Below are positions 47,410-57,112 of a stretch of DNA of 64,000 bases, piece after piece. The notes beneath the pieces were generated by a model. The model did not search any database and was not told where the DNA came from. It saw nothing but the letters and a program-made list of their open reading frames with translations. Origin of the DNA: Leptospira sp. WS60.C2 (GTDB taxonomy: Bacteria > Spirochaetota > Leptospiria > Leptospirales > Leptospiraceae); the NCBI RefSeq assembly GCF_040833955.1, contig NZ_CP162133.1:2453501-2517500 (forward strand), written 5' to 3'. A program made the position numbers and the translations under genes. Every line of letters begins with the position of its first letter. Position 1 is the first letter of the stretch.

Positions 47410-48594
47410 ATGTTGAGACACTTCCTTATTGCGATTCTATTTGGATTCCTTTTCCAATCTTGCAATCCACCTGAGTTAAAAAATTCCTGCGATCCATTTG
47501 CCTTTTCTATCCAAGACAAATTGATTTCAGAAATTCTGATTCAATCCAACACTTCCATTAGCATCGAAATCCTGCAGTTTTTATTTCCGAAACAAATCAT
47601 CAATTGTCCAACAGATCCAAATCGTGGTCCCTTTACCCTCTCTGGGGCGGTAATCGGTTTAGACAATGCTTCCCTCACTGTACAAAGTGGAACAACTCCC
47701 AATGAAACAATCACCATCCAACCTGGCCAAAAAAGTTATCAATTCCAAACCCGTTTTCCTAGGAACACGAACTATCAAATCACTGTTAGCTCCATTCCAC
47801 AGGGAGAATGTTTTCTGGAAAATGGACAGGGATCAATTGGAAGAAACATCACGGATGCCAACATCCGTTGTGTGGAACCGAGAAGTGTTCCTAATTTGGC
47901 AAGTTGGTATCGCATTGATTCTTTTAGCCAAGCAGATAGTACAGCAGTCTCTAATTGGAGCGATGAAAGTACAAATGGAAATACACTGACTGGATTTGGA
48001 CCTCTCTATCATACATCTGGGATGAATGGAAAACCAGAAGTTCGAATGTTAGGTGACTCTGTTTCAACAAGTTCGGCTGTTGGACTTGGAGGGTCTGAAC
48101 TCACTATTTTTATTGTGATGCGTAGGCTTGGTTTTTATGCAACAGAACAATACGTTTTCTTTATGGGAAATGATCCAGGAGGATGTCCTGCTGGTTCGGT
48201 CGTTATGTCATTACAAGGTGGAGATGGACAAGTCGGACTACAAACTCCATGTTCGGGATACTATCTAGCACCTAGCACAGGATTTGTGATCTCTGAATCC
48301 GACTTTACTCCAAAATTAATTGTATTACGATATGGATTCGGTGCTCCATCTTCCATTTATGCAAGGGAAAACGGACAGGTTAAAGTAAACACAACCCTAC
48401 TTGGTGCCGCTTTAAATGGATCCAATAGTTATTTTCAGTTCGGAGATTATGGAGCAGCAACAAGACCTGCACAAGTAGCAGTCTCTGAATATCTATACTT
48501 CAACCGAGTTCTTTCCGAAGCCGAACTCTTACGAATTGAATGTTATTTAGCAAAAAAATATTCTTTTTCCTACGGCCAAAGCTGTCAACCATAG
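47410..48594 (+). CDS. LamG-like lipoprotein
   Basis: A 394-residue protein with a lipoprotein signal (FGFLFQSC) and mature start NPPELKNSCDPFAFSIQDK, akin to the leader module of the propeller pair. A beta domain (~75-155; FTLSGAVIGLDNASLTVQSG) follows, then a concanavalin-like LamG domain (~165-394; VPNLASWYRIDSF, ELTIFIVMRRL, YLYFNRVLSEAELLRIECYL). The C-terminal segment matches the end of the 1230-residue lipoprotein at 58726. A surface carbohydrate- or protein-binding role is likely. Confidence 0.8.
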   Translation: MLRHFLIAILFGFLFQSCNPPELKNSCDPFAFSIQDKLISEILIQSNTSISIEILQFLFPKQIINCPTDPNRGPFTLSGAVIGLDNASLTVQSGTTPNETITIQPGQKSYQFQTRFPRNTNYQITVSSIPQGECFLENGQGSIGRNITDANIRCVEPRSVPNLASWYRIDSFSQADSTAVSNWSDESTNGNTLTGFGPLYHTSGMNGKPEVRMLGDSVSTSSAVGLGGSELTIFIVMRRLGFYATEQYVFFMGNDPGGCPAGSVVMSLQGGDGQVGLQTPCSGYYLAPSTGFVISESDFTPKLIVLRYGFGAPSSIYARENGQVKVNTTLLGAALNGSNSYFQFGDYGAATRPAQVAVSEYLYFNRVLSEAELLRIECYLAKKYSFSYGQSCQP

Positions 48595-48617
48595 GAAAAA
48601 TCTAGATAAGCCTCTTA

Positions 48618-49439
48618 CTATTTTGTTGCGATGCTAGACTTTTTGTCTTCCTCCACTTTTGCTTGGAATAAAAGAAAACCTAAGGTAGCAATCACTCCTC
48701 CAAAAAAGATAAACAATTCGGGACCATACGACTCCGATTTCCAATTTTCACCCACTAACACTAAGAAAATGATTGGTGCAATGTACTGATTGGTAAACAA
48801 TGCAGCAAATGTGACTTGGTTCGAAAAACCTCCCCGTAAGAATTTCCACAAGAACAAGTGAGGATTGGCAAGGATCGTTGACAAAGCAAGCAGTGCCATA
48901 AATACCATTTCAAAAATAGAAATCCCTACTCTTGGGTCAATCGACATACTGAGATACGTTGGGTTCTGAAACAGATGACCAATCAAACTCATTCCTCCAG
49001 GAACAAGTGCTAGGTGAATCAAAATATCATCCAAAATCCAAGATCGATCGGGAGTTCTTCTCAAATACAAAAGAATTTCGTAAAAGCTAAAGAAAATCAA
49101 GCCGATGGAAGTGAATATCGAAGTCATGACGAGTGTTGACTTTGGATTGATATGAACTCCGGGAGCGGAGAGTAACATCAAAATGGAAGAAATATTCCCA
49201 CCTCCTACAATCATTAAAAAAGCAAGATTTGCAGTGAAAGGCCAAAGATGAAAATGTCTCGTCGCAATGCGAAGGCTAACCATGACAAGGAGAGAAATGG
49301 CAGTGAAAATAGAAAGTACTGGACCATCAGGCCTGTAAAACAAAGGGGCTCCAAAGATCCAAGCCAGAAGAGTGATAGTCGACCCTATCAAGATGATAAA
49401 ATCAAGAATCTCAGCCCATTTTAAAAATCGTTTTTCCAT
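48618..49439 (-). CDS. Multi-pass membrane protein of unknown function
   Basis: 273 residues, about eight membrane helices and a short charged C-terminal tail (AKVEEDKKSSIATK). No catalytic motif or known family is recognised. It is divergent from the patatin gene (156 nt between). Confidence 0.65.
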   Translation of the reverse strand: MEKRFLKWAEILDFIILIGSTITLLAWIFGAPLFYRPDGPVLSIFTAISLLVMVSLRIATRHFHLWPFTANLAFLMIVGGGNISSILMLLSAPGVHINPKSTLVMTSIFTSIGLIFFSFYEILLYLRRTPDRSWILDDILIHLALVPGGMSLIGHLFQNPTYLSMSIDPRVGISIFEMVFMALLALSTILANPHLFLWKFLRGGFSNQVTFAALFTNQYIAPIIFLVLVGENWKSESYGPELFIFFGGVIATLGFLLFQAKVEEDKKSSIATK

Positions 49440-49595
49440 TGAATTCTTACCTTCTTTTGAGGTATTGAATTGTACTGATTCGGTAAATTTTGCAATTCAA
49501 AAATTTTACCGCTTCAAAGATCATAACTCAGATAAGGTGCAAAGCTGATTCAAAAAAGACTTCCCGAGGACAATAAAGTAAAAAAAGATAACGGT

Positions 49596-51458
49596 GTGGT
49601 TCTCCATTCTTCTCGTAACTCTAGCTTTTTACACAAACTCACATTACTTGAAATCTTTCGCACGTTACCAAAATCAGCGCTCAGAGAATTTTTTTCTTGT
49701 GTCGAACGAATTCAAATGCGAGGGGGAGAAGTTCTTTTCGAAGAAGGTTCTCCTGGGAATGACCTGTTCATTCTACTTGCTGGCAAACTTCAGTTCGAAA
49801 AACAAAACCCTGAAGGGGGATCTCCCATACTTGGAACGTTTCGTAGACAGGATTTAATCGGTGAATTGAGTTTGCTCACGGGAGAGTCTCGTTCTGCAAC
49901 CGTACGTGCTCTTCGTGACAGTGAACTCATTCGCGTTCCAGCTAACAAAGCATTACAAATTCTGCAAAAATCACCTGAAGCTTTATTGGAAATCACAAAG
50001 GTAATTGCTCAAAGATTGGCTCATGTGAATGACCTCATTGGCCACGCGCAACCAACACCGAAATCGTTTACATTTTTATCTTCCCTCCCAAAAGAAGAAA
50101 TCCAGCAAGTTCTTGATTCATTTGGAATGTATGTGCTTCGTTTCGGAAGTTTTTGTGTGATTGATGAAAGATTCTATGTAGAACGTATGTCGGAAATCGA
50201 ACATTTAGAGGAAATCGAAAAAGAGTCAGCTGCCATACGATTACTTGCAAAAATTGAATCACAATATGATTTTATTCTCTATTTAATTCAAGACCAAGAT
50301 GTAAATCCAGAATGGATTTCAAGAGCCATTCGCCAAGGTGATTCGTTTGTATTTTTAAAACGTGGAGACTCTTTTCAAAATTTCAAAAAATGGGATAAAT
50401 TTTTAAAAACAACCGAGAAACAAAATCGGCCTAAGTATTTAGCAGTTTTACAAACAAACATAAGTTCTATCTGTAAGGGAACCATCCGCCACCTCCAAGA
50501 CCAAGAGTATCGAAGACATTTCCATATCCATTTAAAAAAGCCAGATAGTATCGAGAGGCTTGTGAGAGGATTACTCGGAAAATCCATTGGACTCGCATTA
50601 GGTGGTGGTGGTGCCAAAGGATTTGCACATTTAGGTGTTTGGCAAGCCTTAATGGAAGAATCTATACCTGTCGATATGATTTCAGGAACGAGTGCTGGTT
50701 CTATTTTTGCCGCATTGATTGCCATGGGAAAAACATTAGAAGAAGCAAAACAAGATACGAAACAGATTTGGGTGGAAAAAGATCTTCTCAATGAATATAC
50801 GTTACCTGTCATCGCTCTTACATCCGGGAAAAAATACACAGAAACCATTCAAAATTTTTTTGGAGACATTCAAATCGAAGACTTATGGATTCCTTACACT
50901 GCTATTTCATGCAATTTAACCACAAGCGAAACAGTGCACCATACCCGTGGACCACTTTGGAAAGCTATACGGGCAAGCACTTCAATCCCTGGGATCATTC
51001 CTCCCTTCATTGACGGTGAAAACATATTGGTGGATGGAGGGGTTTTAGACAATGTGCCAGGAATACCACTCATAAAGGAAGGAGCTGGCATTCTCATCGC
51101 AGTGGATGTCTTTGGAGAGTATTCATCAGAAGAGGACAAAGAAATACACGATTATCTGGCATCACCTAATCCAGGTATATTGGCAAATCCACTTTCCCCT
51201 TTGTTGAGTTATATGCAAAAAAATCTTTCGCTTCGTCCAAAATTTCCTCCCATTGGTGATATCATCATTCGTTCGTTTTTATCTTCAAGTCGCGAGCGCC
51301 AACGTGAGACAGAAAAAAGATCCTCTCTTTTTCTACAAATCCCGACCAATCAATTCGGCTTACTAGATTGGTTATCCTTTTCTGACCTTGTAGAATTGGG
51401 ATACCATTCAACCAAAAACAGAATCGCTCGTTTCGCCAAATCGATTCCTTGGTTGTAA
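49596..51458 (+). CDS. cNMP-binding patatin-like phospholipase (NTE type)
   Basis: A 620-residue protein. The N-terminal half has a cyclic-nucleotide-binding barrel (~20-145; GGEVLFEEGSPGNDLFILLAGKL and QDLIGELSLLTGESRSATVRA, in part). A middle linker (~150-320) and a patatin domain (~325-500) follow: ALGGGGAKGFAHLG (oxyanion loop), GTSAGSIF (nucleophile Ser) and DGGVLDNVPG (Asp of the dyad). This is the neuropathy-target-esterase layout: a lysophospholipase controlled by a bound nucleotide. The start is GTG with a weak site. Confidence 0.9.
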   Translation: MVLHSSRNSSFLHKLTLLEIFRTLPKSALREFFSCVERIQMRGGEVLFEEGSPGNDLFILLAGKLQFEKQNPEGGSPILGTFRRQDLIGELSLLTGESRSATVRALRDSELIRVPANKALQILQKSPEALLEITKVIAQRLAHVNDLIGHAQPTPKSFTFLSSLPKEEIQQVLDSFGMYVLRFGSFCVIDERFYVERMSEIEHLEEIEKESAAIRLLAKIESQYDFILYLIQDQDVNPEWISRAIRQGDSFVFLKRGDSFQNFKKWDKFLKTTEKQNRPKYLAVLQTNISSICKGTIRHLQDQEYRRHFHIHLKKPDSIERLVRGLLGKSIGLALGGGGAKGFAHLGVWQALMEESIPVDMISGTSAGSIFAALIAMGKTLEEAKQDTKQIWVEKDLLNEYTLPVIALTSGKKYTETIQNFFGDIQIEDLWIPYTAISCNLTTSETVHHTRGPLWKAIRASTSIPGIIPPFIDGENILVDGGVLDNVPGIPLIKEGAGILIAVDVFGEYSSEEDKEIHDYLASPNPGILANPLSPLLSYMQKNLSLRPKFPPIGDIIIRSFLSSSRERQRETEKRSSLFLQIPTNQFGLLDWLSFSDLVELGYHSTKNRIARFAKSIPWL

Positions 51459-51497
51459 CAAATCTGAAGTTTGATTCTTTTGATAGATCCCCTTCTG

Positions 51498-51731
51498 TTA
51501 AGTGATCGTTTTGACAACTTCCAAAATTTCTTGGTAGGTAAAGCTACCAAGATGATACGTAATGTGATCTTTTGCTTTCCCTTGGAGAAATTCTTCAAAA
51601 GACCAATCATATCGGTTTGGATCCTTTCCTGAGTCGAACCAATCTTTAATGATTACTTTCCTTCCCTCAATCAATACTTCTATCAAATGGTAAGGTTCAG
51701 AATTTTGCCAGTATCGTTTTTGATTCATCAT
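51498..51731 (-). CDS. Small protein of unknown function
   Basis: I start it at 51731, preceded by AGGGACAAG; the frame to 51848 lacks a site. 78 residues, aromatic-rich (RYWQNSEPYHLIEVLI, PNRYDWSFEEFLQG). No domain recognised. It is divergent from the AraC-type gene. Confidence 0.6.
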   Translation of the reverse strand: MMNQKRYWQNSEPYHLIEVLIEGRKVIIKDWFDSGKDPNRYDWSFEEFLQGKAKDHITYHLGSFTYQEILEVVKTIT

Positions 51732-51849
51732 CTTGTCCCTAATACAAAACTTTAGTTTTATGGAAAGTTCTTGGTATAGAATTGGAGAATAAAAAATTTG
51801 CAAATTCTTTTTGAACCAATCCTTTTGACCATAGTAGAGGACAAACATC

Positions 51850-52992
51850 TTGTTCGATCTTGCGATATTTGATTATTCCATTTTAGGTTTTGGAGGACTC
51901 TTTTGCCTTGTTTGGGCAATTGGGCTTTCTTTGCAACTGCCAGGACAGGCAAAACTCATCGTCATCTACTTTATAGGAATGTCAGGCTTTCGATTGTTAT
52001 GGGAAGCTTATACTTTGTCTGGTTTCACCAATCATTTCCCAAAACTTTATGCCTTACCTCTACCCTTCTTGTATGTCATCGGACCCTCGATCTTATTCTA
52101 TTATGAAAAACTCAGTGGAAGAGATGATTTTAAAATGGGACCTATACATTTCCTGCCAGTAACTTTCGCATTTCTTCCCTTTCTCTATTGGTTTTCGTTA
52201 GACAAAAAAGGTTCGCTTCTTTTGATCGAATCGGTCCTCAGTGGCAACTGGAGTTTCCCTTCTGCGATTCTCATCCTTTGGATCATTGGGCCCAAACTTT
52301 CTATACTGTTTTATTCGATCCACATTGCCACAAAACGATCTGGAGAAGGAGCCTTAGCGCTTCGATTGTTGCCAAATCACATAAAACGATTTTCTATCAT
52401 CCTACTGGTATATATTTTTTGTATGATCCTCGCTGACATCATCGGTTACCTCCTGGGGATTCGTTTATTATATCGATACAGTGCATGGTCCCATTCTTTG
52501 GCCGCGATTTTCGTATATCTCTATTCTCGATACAAACCATCTGCTATGCTTGAAATTTCAGGTGCCATAAAATCGGCTCGTTATGCGCAGTCAAAATTAG
52601 TGGGAGTCAATCCGAATGATGCCATCAGAAGACTCAATGATCTCATGACGAAAGAATCGTTTTACGCCGATGAAGACTTACGATTACCCACCTTAGCCCA
52701 TGCCATGAGCATGAGTCCACACCAATTATCAGAACTTGTGAACGTTCACTTTCAAATGAGTTTCATTCAGTTCGTAAATCACCACAGGATCAAGGTCGCC
52801 TGTCAAATGTTAGAAGAGGAAAAAAGAAACATTCTTTCGATTGCATTGAGTGTAGGATTTAATTCCAAATCTGCCTTTAACCGTGTCTTCCGCCAAGTCA
52901 TGGGTGACTCTCCTCGAGAGTATAGAAAAAATCCGCTCCTATTTCTGCCCCAAAAAACTCTTTTGATACAAAAAATAGAACCTAGGTTATAG
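51850..52992 (+). CDS. Membrane-anchored AraC-family regulator
   Basis: 380 residues. About seven membrane helices fill ~1-230, and an AraC HTH pair occupies ~265-360: LRLPTLAHAMSMSPHQLSELVNVHF, then ILSIALSVGFNSKSAFNRVFRQVMGDSPREYR (in part), the typical second helix-turn-helix. The membrane domain presumably senses a signal and controls the DNA-binding part directly. The start is a TTG at 51850. No target is obvious, but its genome neighbours are the small protein and a four-helix membrane protein. Confidence 0.85.
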   Translation: MFDLAIFDYSILGFGGLFCLVWAIGLSLQLPGQAKLIVIYFIGMSGFRLLWEAYTLSGFTNHFPKLYALPLPFLYVIGPSILFYYEKLSGRDDFKMGPIHFLPVTFAFLPFLYWFSLDKKGSLLLIESVLSGNWSFPSAILILWIIGPKLSILFYSIHIATKRSGEGALALRLLPNHIKRFSIILLVYIFCMILADIIGYLLGIRLLYRYSAWSHSLAAIFVYLYSRYKPSAMLEISGAIKSARYAQSKLVGVNPNDAIRRLNDLMTKESFYADEDLRLPTLAHAMSMSPHQLSELVNVHFQMSFIQFVNHHRIKVACQMLEEEKRNILSIALSVGFNSKSAFNRVFRQVMGDSPREYRKNPLLFLPQKTLLIQKIEPRL

Positions 52993-53061
52993 ATCAGGTC
53001 GATCCGACTTTTCATTCCCTGTAGAATGAAGGGGTAATTTACTTTCATTTGGAGGAAAAAA

Positions 53062-53499
53062 ATGGACGCGTTACGATTGTGTTATGTATTTGCTGGAGTC
53101 TTCTTTTTAGTAGGACTCTTAACCGGTATTTGGAAATATCTCGGGATCATAAAATCCAAGGAAGCAGTGGCTAATGAATATATCAATGTTTTGCATAGAG
53201 CTTCGCTACTGTATAGTTTTGCCTGTATCTTACTTGCAAAATTTGTAGAACTGAGCAGTTTTCCTGAAGTTGTTAATTTTTATGCAGCATTGACAAGTAT
53301 GGGATTTTTTGCCTTTGCCCAAGTCACTTATCTCATTCATGCCATCTTAAAAGATACGGACAATCAATTTGCAAAACCGTATCGTTTGGGAACTTGGCAG
53401 TTTCCATCCTTTCTCATCCATTCTTCGATGGTATTACTGATCTTAGGTGAAGTGGGAGGATTTTTAGTTCTATTCCTTGGTTTTATCAAATCATTATAA
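53062..53499 (+). CDS. Small four-helix membrane protein
   Basis: 145 residues with a good GGAGG site. Four hydrophobic helices (~5-27, ~45-65, ~72-92, ~115-140) and no recognised domain. A strong hairpin follows at 53513. Confidence 0.65.
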   Translation: MDALRLCYVFAGVFFLVGLLTGIWKYLGIIKSKEAVANEYINVLHRASLLYSFACILLAKFVELSSFPEVVNFYAALTSMGFFAFAQVTYLIHAILKDTDNQFAKPYRLGTWQFPSFLIHSSMVLLILGEVGGFLVLFLGFIKSL

Positions 53500-53512
53500 G
53501 AACTTCGTTTCG

Positions 53513-53557
53513 TAAATTCCCTTTTACTTGTTGTCTAACCAAGTGGAAGGGAATTTA
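53513..53557. repeat. Strong hairpin between convergent genes
   Basis: TAAATTCCCTT pairs with AAGGGAATTTA, and inside it ACTTG pairs with CAAGT, around a 9-nt loop. No U-tract. It may stop transcription from both sides or act as an RNA stabiliser. Confidence 0.6.
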
Positions 53558-53584
53558 GGATTACGATATCAATCTAAGAAAAAA

Positions 53585-54420
53585 TTACCAACTTCCACTC
53601 GAACCACCACCACCAAAATTACCTCCTCGTCCACTGGATGAAGAAGAAGAAGAGGAATTATTGGAACTTGAATCAGAACTGTTACTCCAATCACTCGAAC
53701 GATTTATATGTTCATCATTAGAAGTAGAATACATTGATTTTGGATTCATTTTTTCCGAAAAATATATGTCTGGTGATGCTTTAACTCTAACAATATTTGC
53801 GATCCAAAATCGATTGGCGCTCAATTTCTCTTTATGGCTATTGGGTGGAGAGGTCTTCCATTCCTTTATTTTTTTCAGCACAAGTTCTCGGTGCATCTCG
53901 ACAATTCTTTTCTCATATTGTTTTCGATATAATGACCAAACCTTATCATCACTGATCCATTGATCGGCATCTACTTGTATGAGAGACCACTCAGGATAGA
54001 AGTATAACTCAGGTTCACGGACCGAATGATTTGTTTGGCCTTTACATCAGGAATCGTTCCTTCAAGACCATATCCTACTTCGATCCGTACCTTTCGATCA
54101 TTTAGAAAAAAGAAAATCAACACACCATCATCTACACCTTTGTTTCCGATTTTCCATTTTTCCGCAATCTCGATTGTTACCTCTTCTAAAACTCTACCTT
54201 CCAAACTATGGGCGACGAGAACATAAACAGGGTGTCGGTATTTCTGTTCTATACTCTCCGCAATCAGTTTCAAATTCGACAGGGATTCAAGAGATATAGT
54301 ATGTGTTAGGTCAGTGACGTAACCTGCGGGCTCACTTGGAATGGAATCAGCCAATGCAAACGGGGAAAATAAGAAAAAAAGAAATGAAATGAATACTAAC
54401 TCAATTCTGTGCGCTTGCAT
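53585..54420 (-). pseudogene. TPM-domain (YgcG/Psb32-like) gene broken by a frameshift
   Basis: The 5' frame (54420 to 53971) has a signal peptide (SPFALA) and a TPM domain: GYVTDLTHTIS, VEVGYGLEGTI-like EVGYGLEGTIPDVKAKQ, then runs out of frame to a stop. Another frame on the same strand is open from ~54055 to 53585. It reads PELYFYPEWSLIQ through to the Ser-rich tail and the Gly-rich end GRGGNFGGGGSSGSW, typical of these proteins. A shift somewhere between 53971 and 54055 is needed to join them. Either it is a decayed gene or a sequencing error. Confidence 0.7.
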
Positions 54421-54591
54421 ATGAGTCCTTCTGAATTACGATTGCTATCGGGATCGCAAAACATGCCGATCATTACAGTGATTATCCATTACAAAATGAT
54501 TAGTCAAGAATTAAGTGACAGAGTTAATGTGCTAGACATTCCATTCAATTTAATTACCAAAGTCTTACTAGGTGAAAAAAGTTAATAGAAA

Positions 54592-57111
54592 ATGGAACAT
54601 ACTTACTCATTGCCAAACATCGAAACGATTCACGACGCTTGGACTTACTTCTGGTTGCAACTTCCTTATGGAATTCCCGGAATCATTTCACTGGTAGTTG
54701 GTTTTTTCCTAAGTGCCTTTAGTTTCCGTAGGATTTTTCATACCAAGGGCAGTGACAGAATTTTATCTCTGAATGTTGCGATTTCTTTTTTTGGATATGG
54801 AATCCTTGGACTCGTACTTTCCCTGAGAGCGTGGATCTTGGACCGAGAGCTCTTGCTAGGATTAAACAATTGGCTTTATCTATTTATTTTACTCATTTTA
54901 CCTTCCAATTTTTACATTTGTTATGCGCTATCTAGAAAAAAAGTATTCCTATATTATACGTACCTTTGTTGGATCAGTGTTGCTTTTGGTTACGTTGGCC
55001 TCATACAAGGGTTAGGTTTTCATAACGAATGGTTTGATTATCAATTTGGTAAATACCCAAAGGCAACCAATTTCATAAAACCTTTTGGAATAATTCCACT
55101 CGTTGGTTATTTTGTTTTGGTATTGCCTTTTTTTACATTTCAATGGAAAATTCTTCTCCAACGAATTCACAAATCTTTATTCATTGGATATAATGTTTTG
55201 TTTCTAATGACGATCTCCAATGCACCAGTCTTACTAGGATACAATGTGTATCCAGGCTCTTTTTTTATTTTTATCCCTCTGATTTTAATTGCATATGGTA
55301 TCTTCCGATCTGATTTTTTGGATGTAAATGAACTCCTTTTTGATCGGAATGGATTGTTTTATATTTTATTTGGCGTTGTTTCCTTTTCTCTAATTTTACT
55401 TAGCGGAACCGTTGCCTTAGGGCTTGGCCACAACGCATATTTGAACAACAACTGGTTCCCTCATGCCCTCCCACCTACCATTTCGTTTTTTGTCGCTATT
55501 TTTATGGCGATTATTGTGGCAGGTAGTAACCCACAAGCCAAGATCAATCAGTTGTGTGCATTTTCATTGATCATTACTGCTTTTTATAATTTGCAATCGA
55601 TTCCAACAAAACTGGAACTCAATTACTTGGTTCTACTTCGCATATCACAAGTTTGTTTTCTTATCTTTTCTCTTGCACCGAGCATTTTATCTCGTTTTGT
55701 CCTAAAGGCAATTGGGAGTGTACGACCTAAAACATTACTTGTAGTCGATTTACTATCGATTCTCTGCTCCTTTCTTTCCATCACACCTTACCTACACAAT
55801 GGGTATTACCATTTCGAATTTGGGATCATTCACAAAAGTTCCTTAGTTCCTTATTTGTTGGGTGTTGCTGGATTTTTTGCATTTGTAATTGTAGGTATCG
55901 AGATTCGAAAACGTTGGAAAGAGTTACCAAGGGAATCCGTTGTTGCACTTGGATCAGTGTTACTTTCAGGAGTCTTCTTATTAACTGCTTTTTTTCCATC
56001 ACATGGTTTTGAGTTTCCTCCGATTTCTGATTATTTATTTATCCCCACCACCTTACTTGGATTTGCTGTTTTGAAACTAGGGGCATTTTCCCTACCTGGA
56101 CGGACCATTCGTTTCAGCCAAAAACTAGCAAACTTAGGTATTTTTTCGATCCTATTTGCAAGCTTACTACAAATGCCAAAATTTTTAGAAAACTTAGCAT
56201 TCGGAGAGAGTTTATTCCACATTACGTTAGTTACATTACCGCTAGTATTATTTAATTATTTGCTTGTTTATGTTTTTGCAAGACCATTAGCAGAGGAGTT
56301 GGATAGAAGTTATATCCTTTTGGAACAAGCAAAAAAAGAAGCGGAGTTGGCGGGCGAAGAATCTGAAAAATTATTATTAAATATCCTTCCTAAGTCTGTC
56401 GCAGAAGAAATCAAAATCAATGGCTATTGTGAACCAAAATCGTTCGAAGAAGCAACCATCCTATTTACTGATTTTCGCGGATTCACAGAAGTTGCTAAAA
56501 ACATGGAATCTAACGAACTCATTACAGAACTTGATGCTTGTTTCACTCAATTTGATGAGATCATTTCGAGAAACAAATTGGAAAAACTCAAAACAATTGG
56601 GGACTCGTACATGTGTGCGGCAGGTTTGCCCGATCCCAATTACACAAACCCAATTGACGCATGTCTTGCGGCACTTGAAATCAGGTCCTTTATGGACCAG
56701 ATGAAAGAAATCAAAACCCAATTGAACTTACCCTATTGGGAACTACGAATTGGAATTCACACAGGATCCGTAATCGCAGGAGTGGTTGGTCGTTTTAAAT
56801 TTGCCTACGACATTTGGGGCAGTAGTGTCAATACCGCTTCTCGAATGGAAAGTTCAGGAATCGTAGGGGAAATCAATATCTCACAAGCAACTTATGACAA
56901 AGTTCGATTTCTATTCCAATGTGAACACAGAGGAAAGATTGTCGATAAAAATGGGGAACGATATGATATGTATCTTCTAAAACATATCAAATCAAAATTT
57001 TCCAAAGATGGACTGGTACCCAATGATTTATTTTGGTCCATTTATCAAAAGATCGAACAAGGTAGTAAAATTGTATTAAAATCAAAATTGGAGCGGGAAG
57101 GAATCTCTTAA
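54592..57111 (+). CDS. Membrane-bound class III adenylate cyclase
   Basis: 839 residues: about 15 membrane helices (~1-560), a short coiled coil (~575-600) and a class III cyclase domain (~610-830). Catalytic residues are visible: two metal Asp (ILFTDFRGF and KLKTIGDSYM), substrate Lys in KLKTIGD and Asp in FAYDIWGSSVNTASRME, the Lys/Asp pair of ATP-specific enzymes. The transition-state Asn/Arg lie in VNTASRME. It makes cAMP in response to an unknown membrane signal. Two cNMP-binding proteins in the window are possible receivers. Confidence 0.92.
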   Translation: MEHTYSLPNIETIHDAWTYFWLQLPYGIPGIISLVVGFFLSAFSFRRIFHTKGSDRILSLNVAISFFGYGILGLVLSLRAWILDRELLLGLNNWLYLFILLILPSNFYICYALSRKKVFLYYTYLCWISVAFGYVGLIQGLGFHNEWFDYQFGKYPKATNFIKPFGIIPLVGYFVLVLPFFTFQWKILLQRIHKSLFIGYNVLFLMTISNAPVLLGYNVYPGSFFIFIPLILIAYGIFRSDFLDVNELLFDRNGLFYILFGVVSFSLILLSGTVALGLGHNAYLNNNWFPHALPPTISFFVAIFMAIIVAGSNPQAKINQLCAFSLIITAFYNLQSIPTKLELNYLVLLRISQVCFLIFSLAPSILSRFVLKAIGSVRPKTLLVVDLLSILCSFLSITPYLHNGYYHFEFGIIHKSSLVPYLLGVAGFFAFVIVGIEIRKRWKELPRESVVALGSVLLSGVFLLTAFFPSHGFEFPPISDYLFIPTTLLGFAVLKLGAFSLPGRTIRFSQKLANLGIFSILFASLLQMPKFLENLAFGESLFHITLVTLPLVLFNYLLVYVFARPLAEELDRSYILLEQAKKEAELAGEESEKLLLNILPKSVAEEIKINGYCEPKSFEEATILFTDFRGFTEVAKNMESNELITELDACFTQFDEIISRNKLEKLKTIGDSYMCAAGLPDPNYTNPIDACLAALEIRSFMDQMKEIKTQLNLPYWELRIGIHTGSVIAGVVGRFKFAYDIWGSSVNTASRMESSGIVGEINISQATYDKVRFLFQCEHRGKIVDKNGERYDMYLLKHIKSKFSKDGLVPNDLFWSIYQKIEQGSKIVLKSKLEREGIS

Positions 57112-57112
57112 T

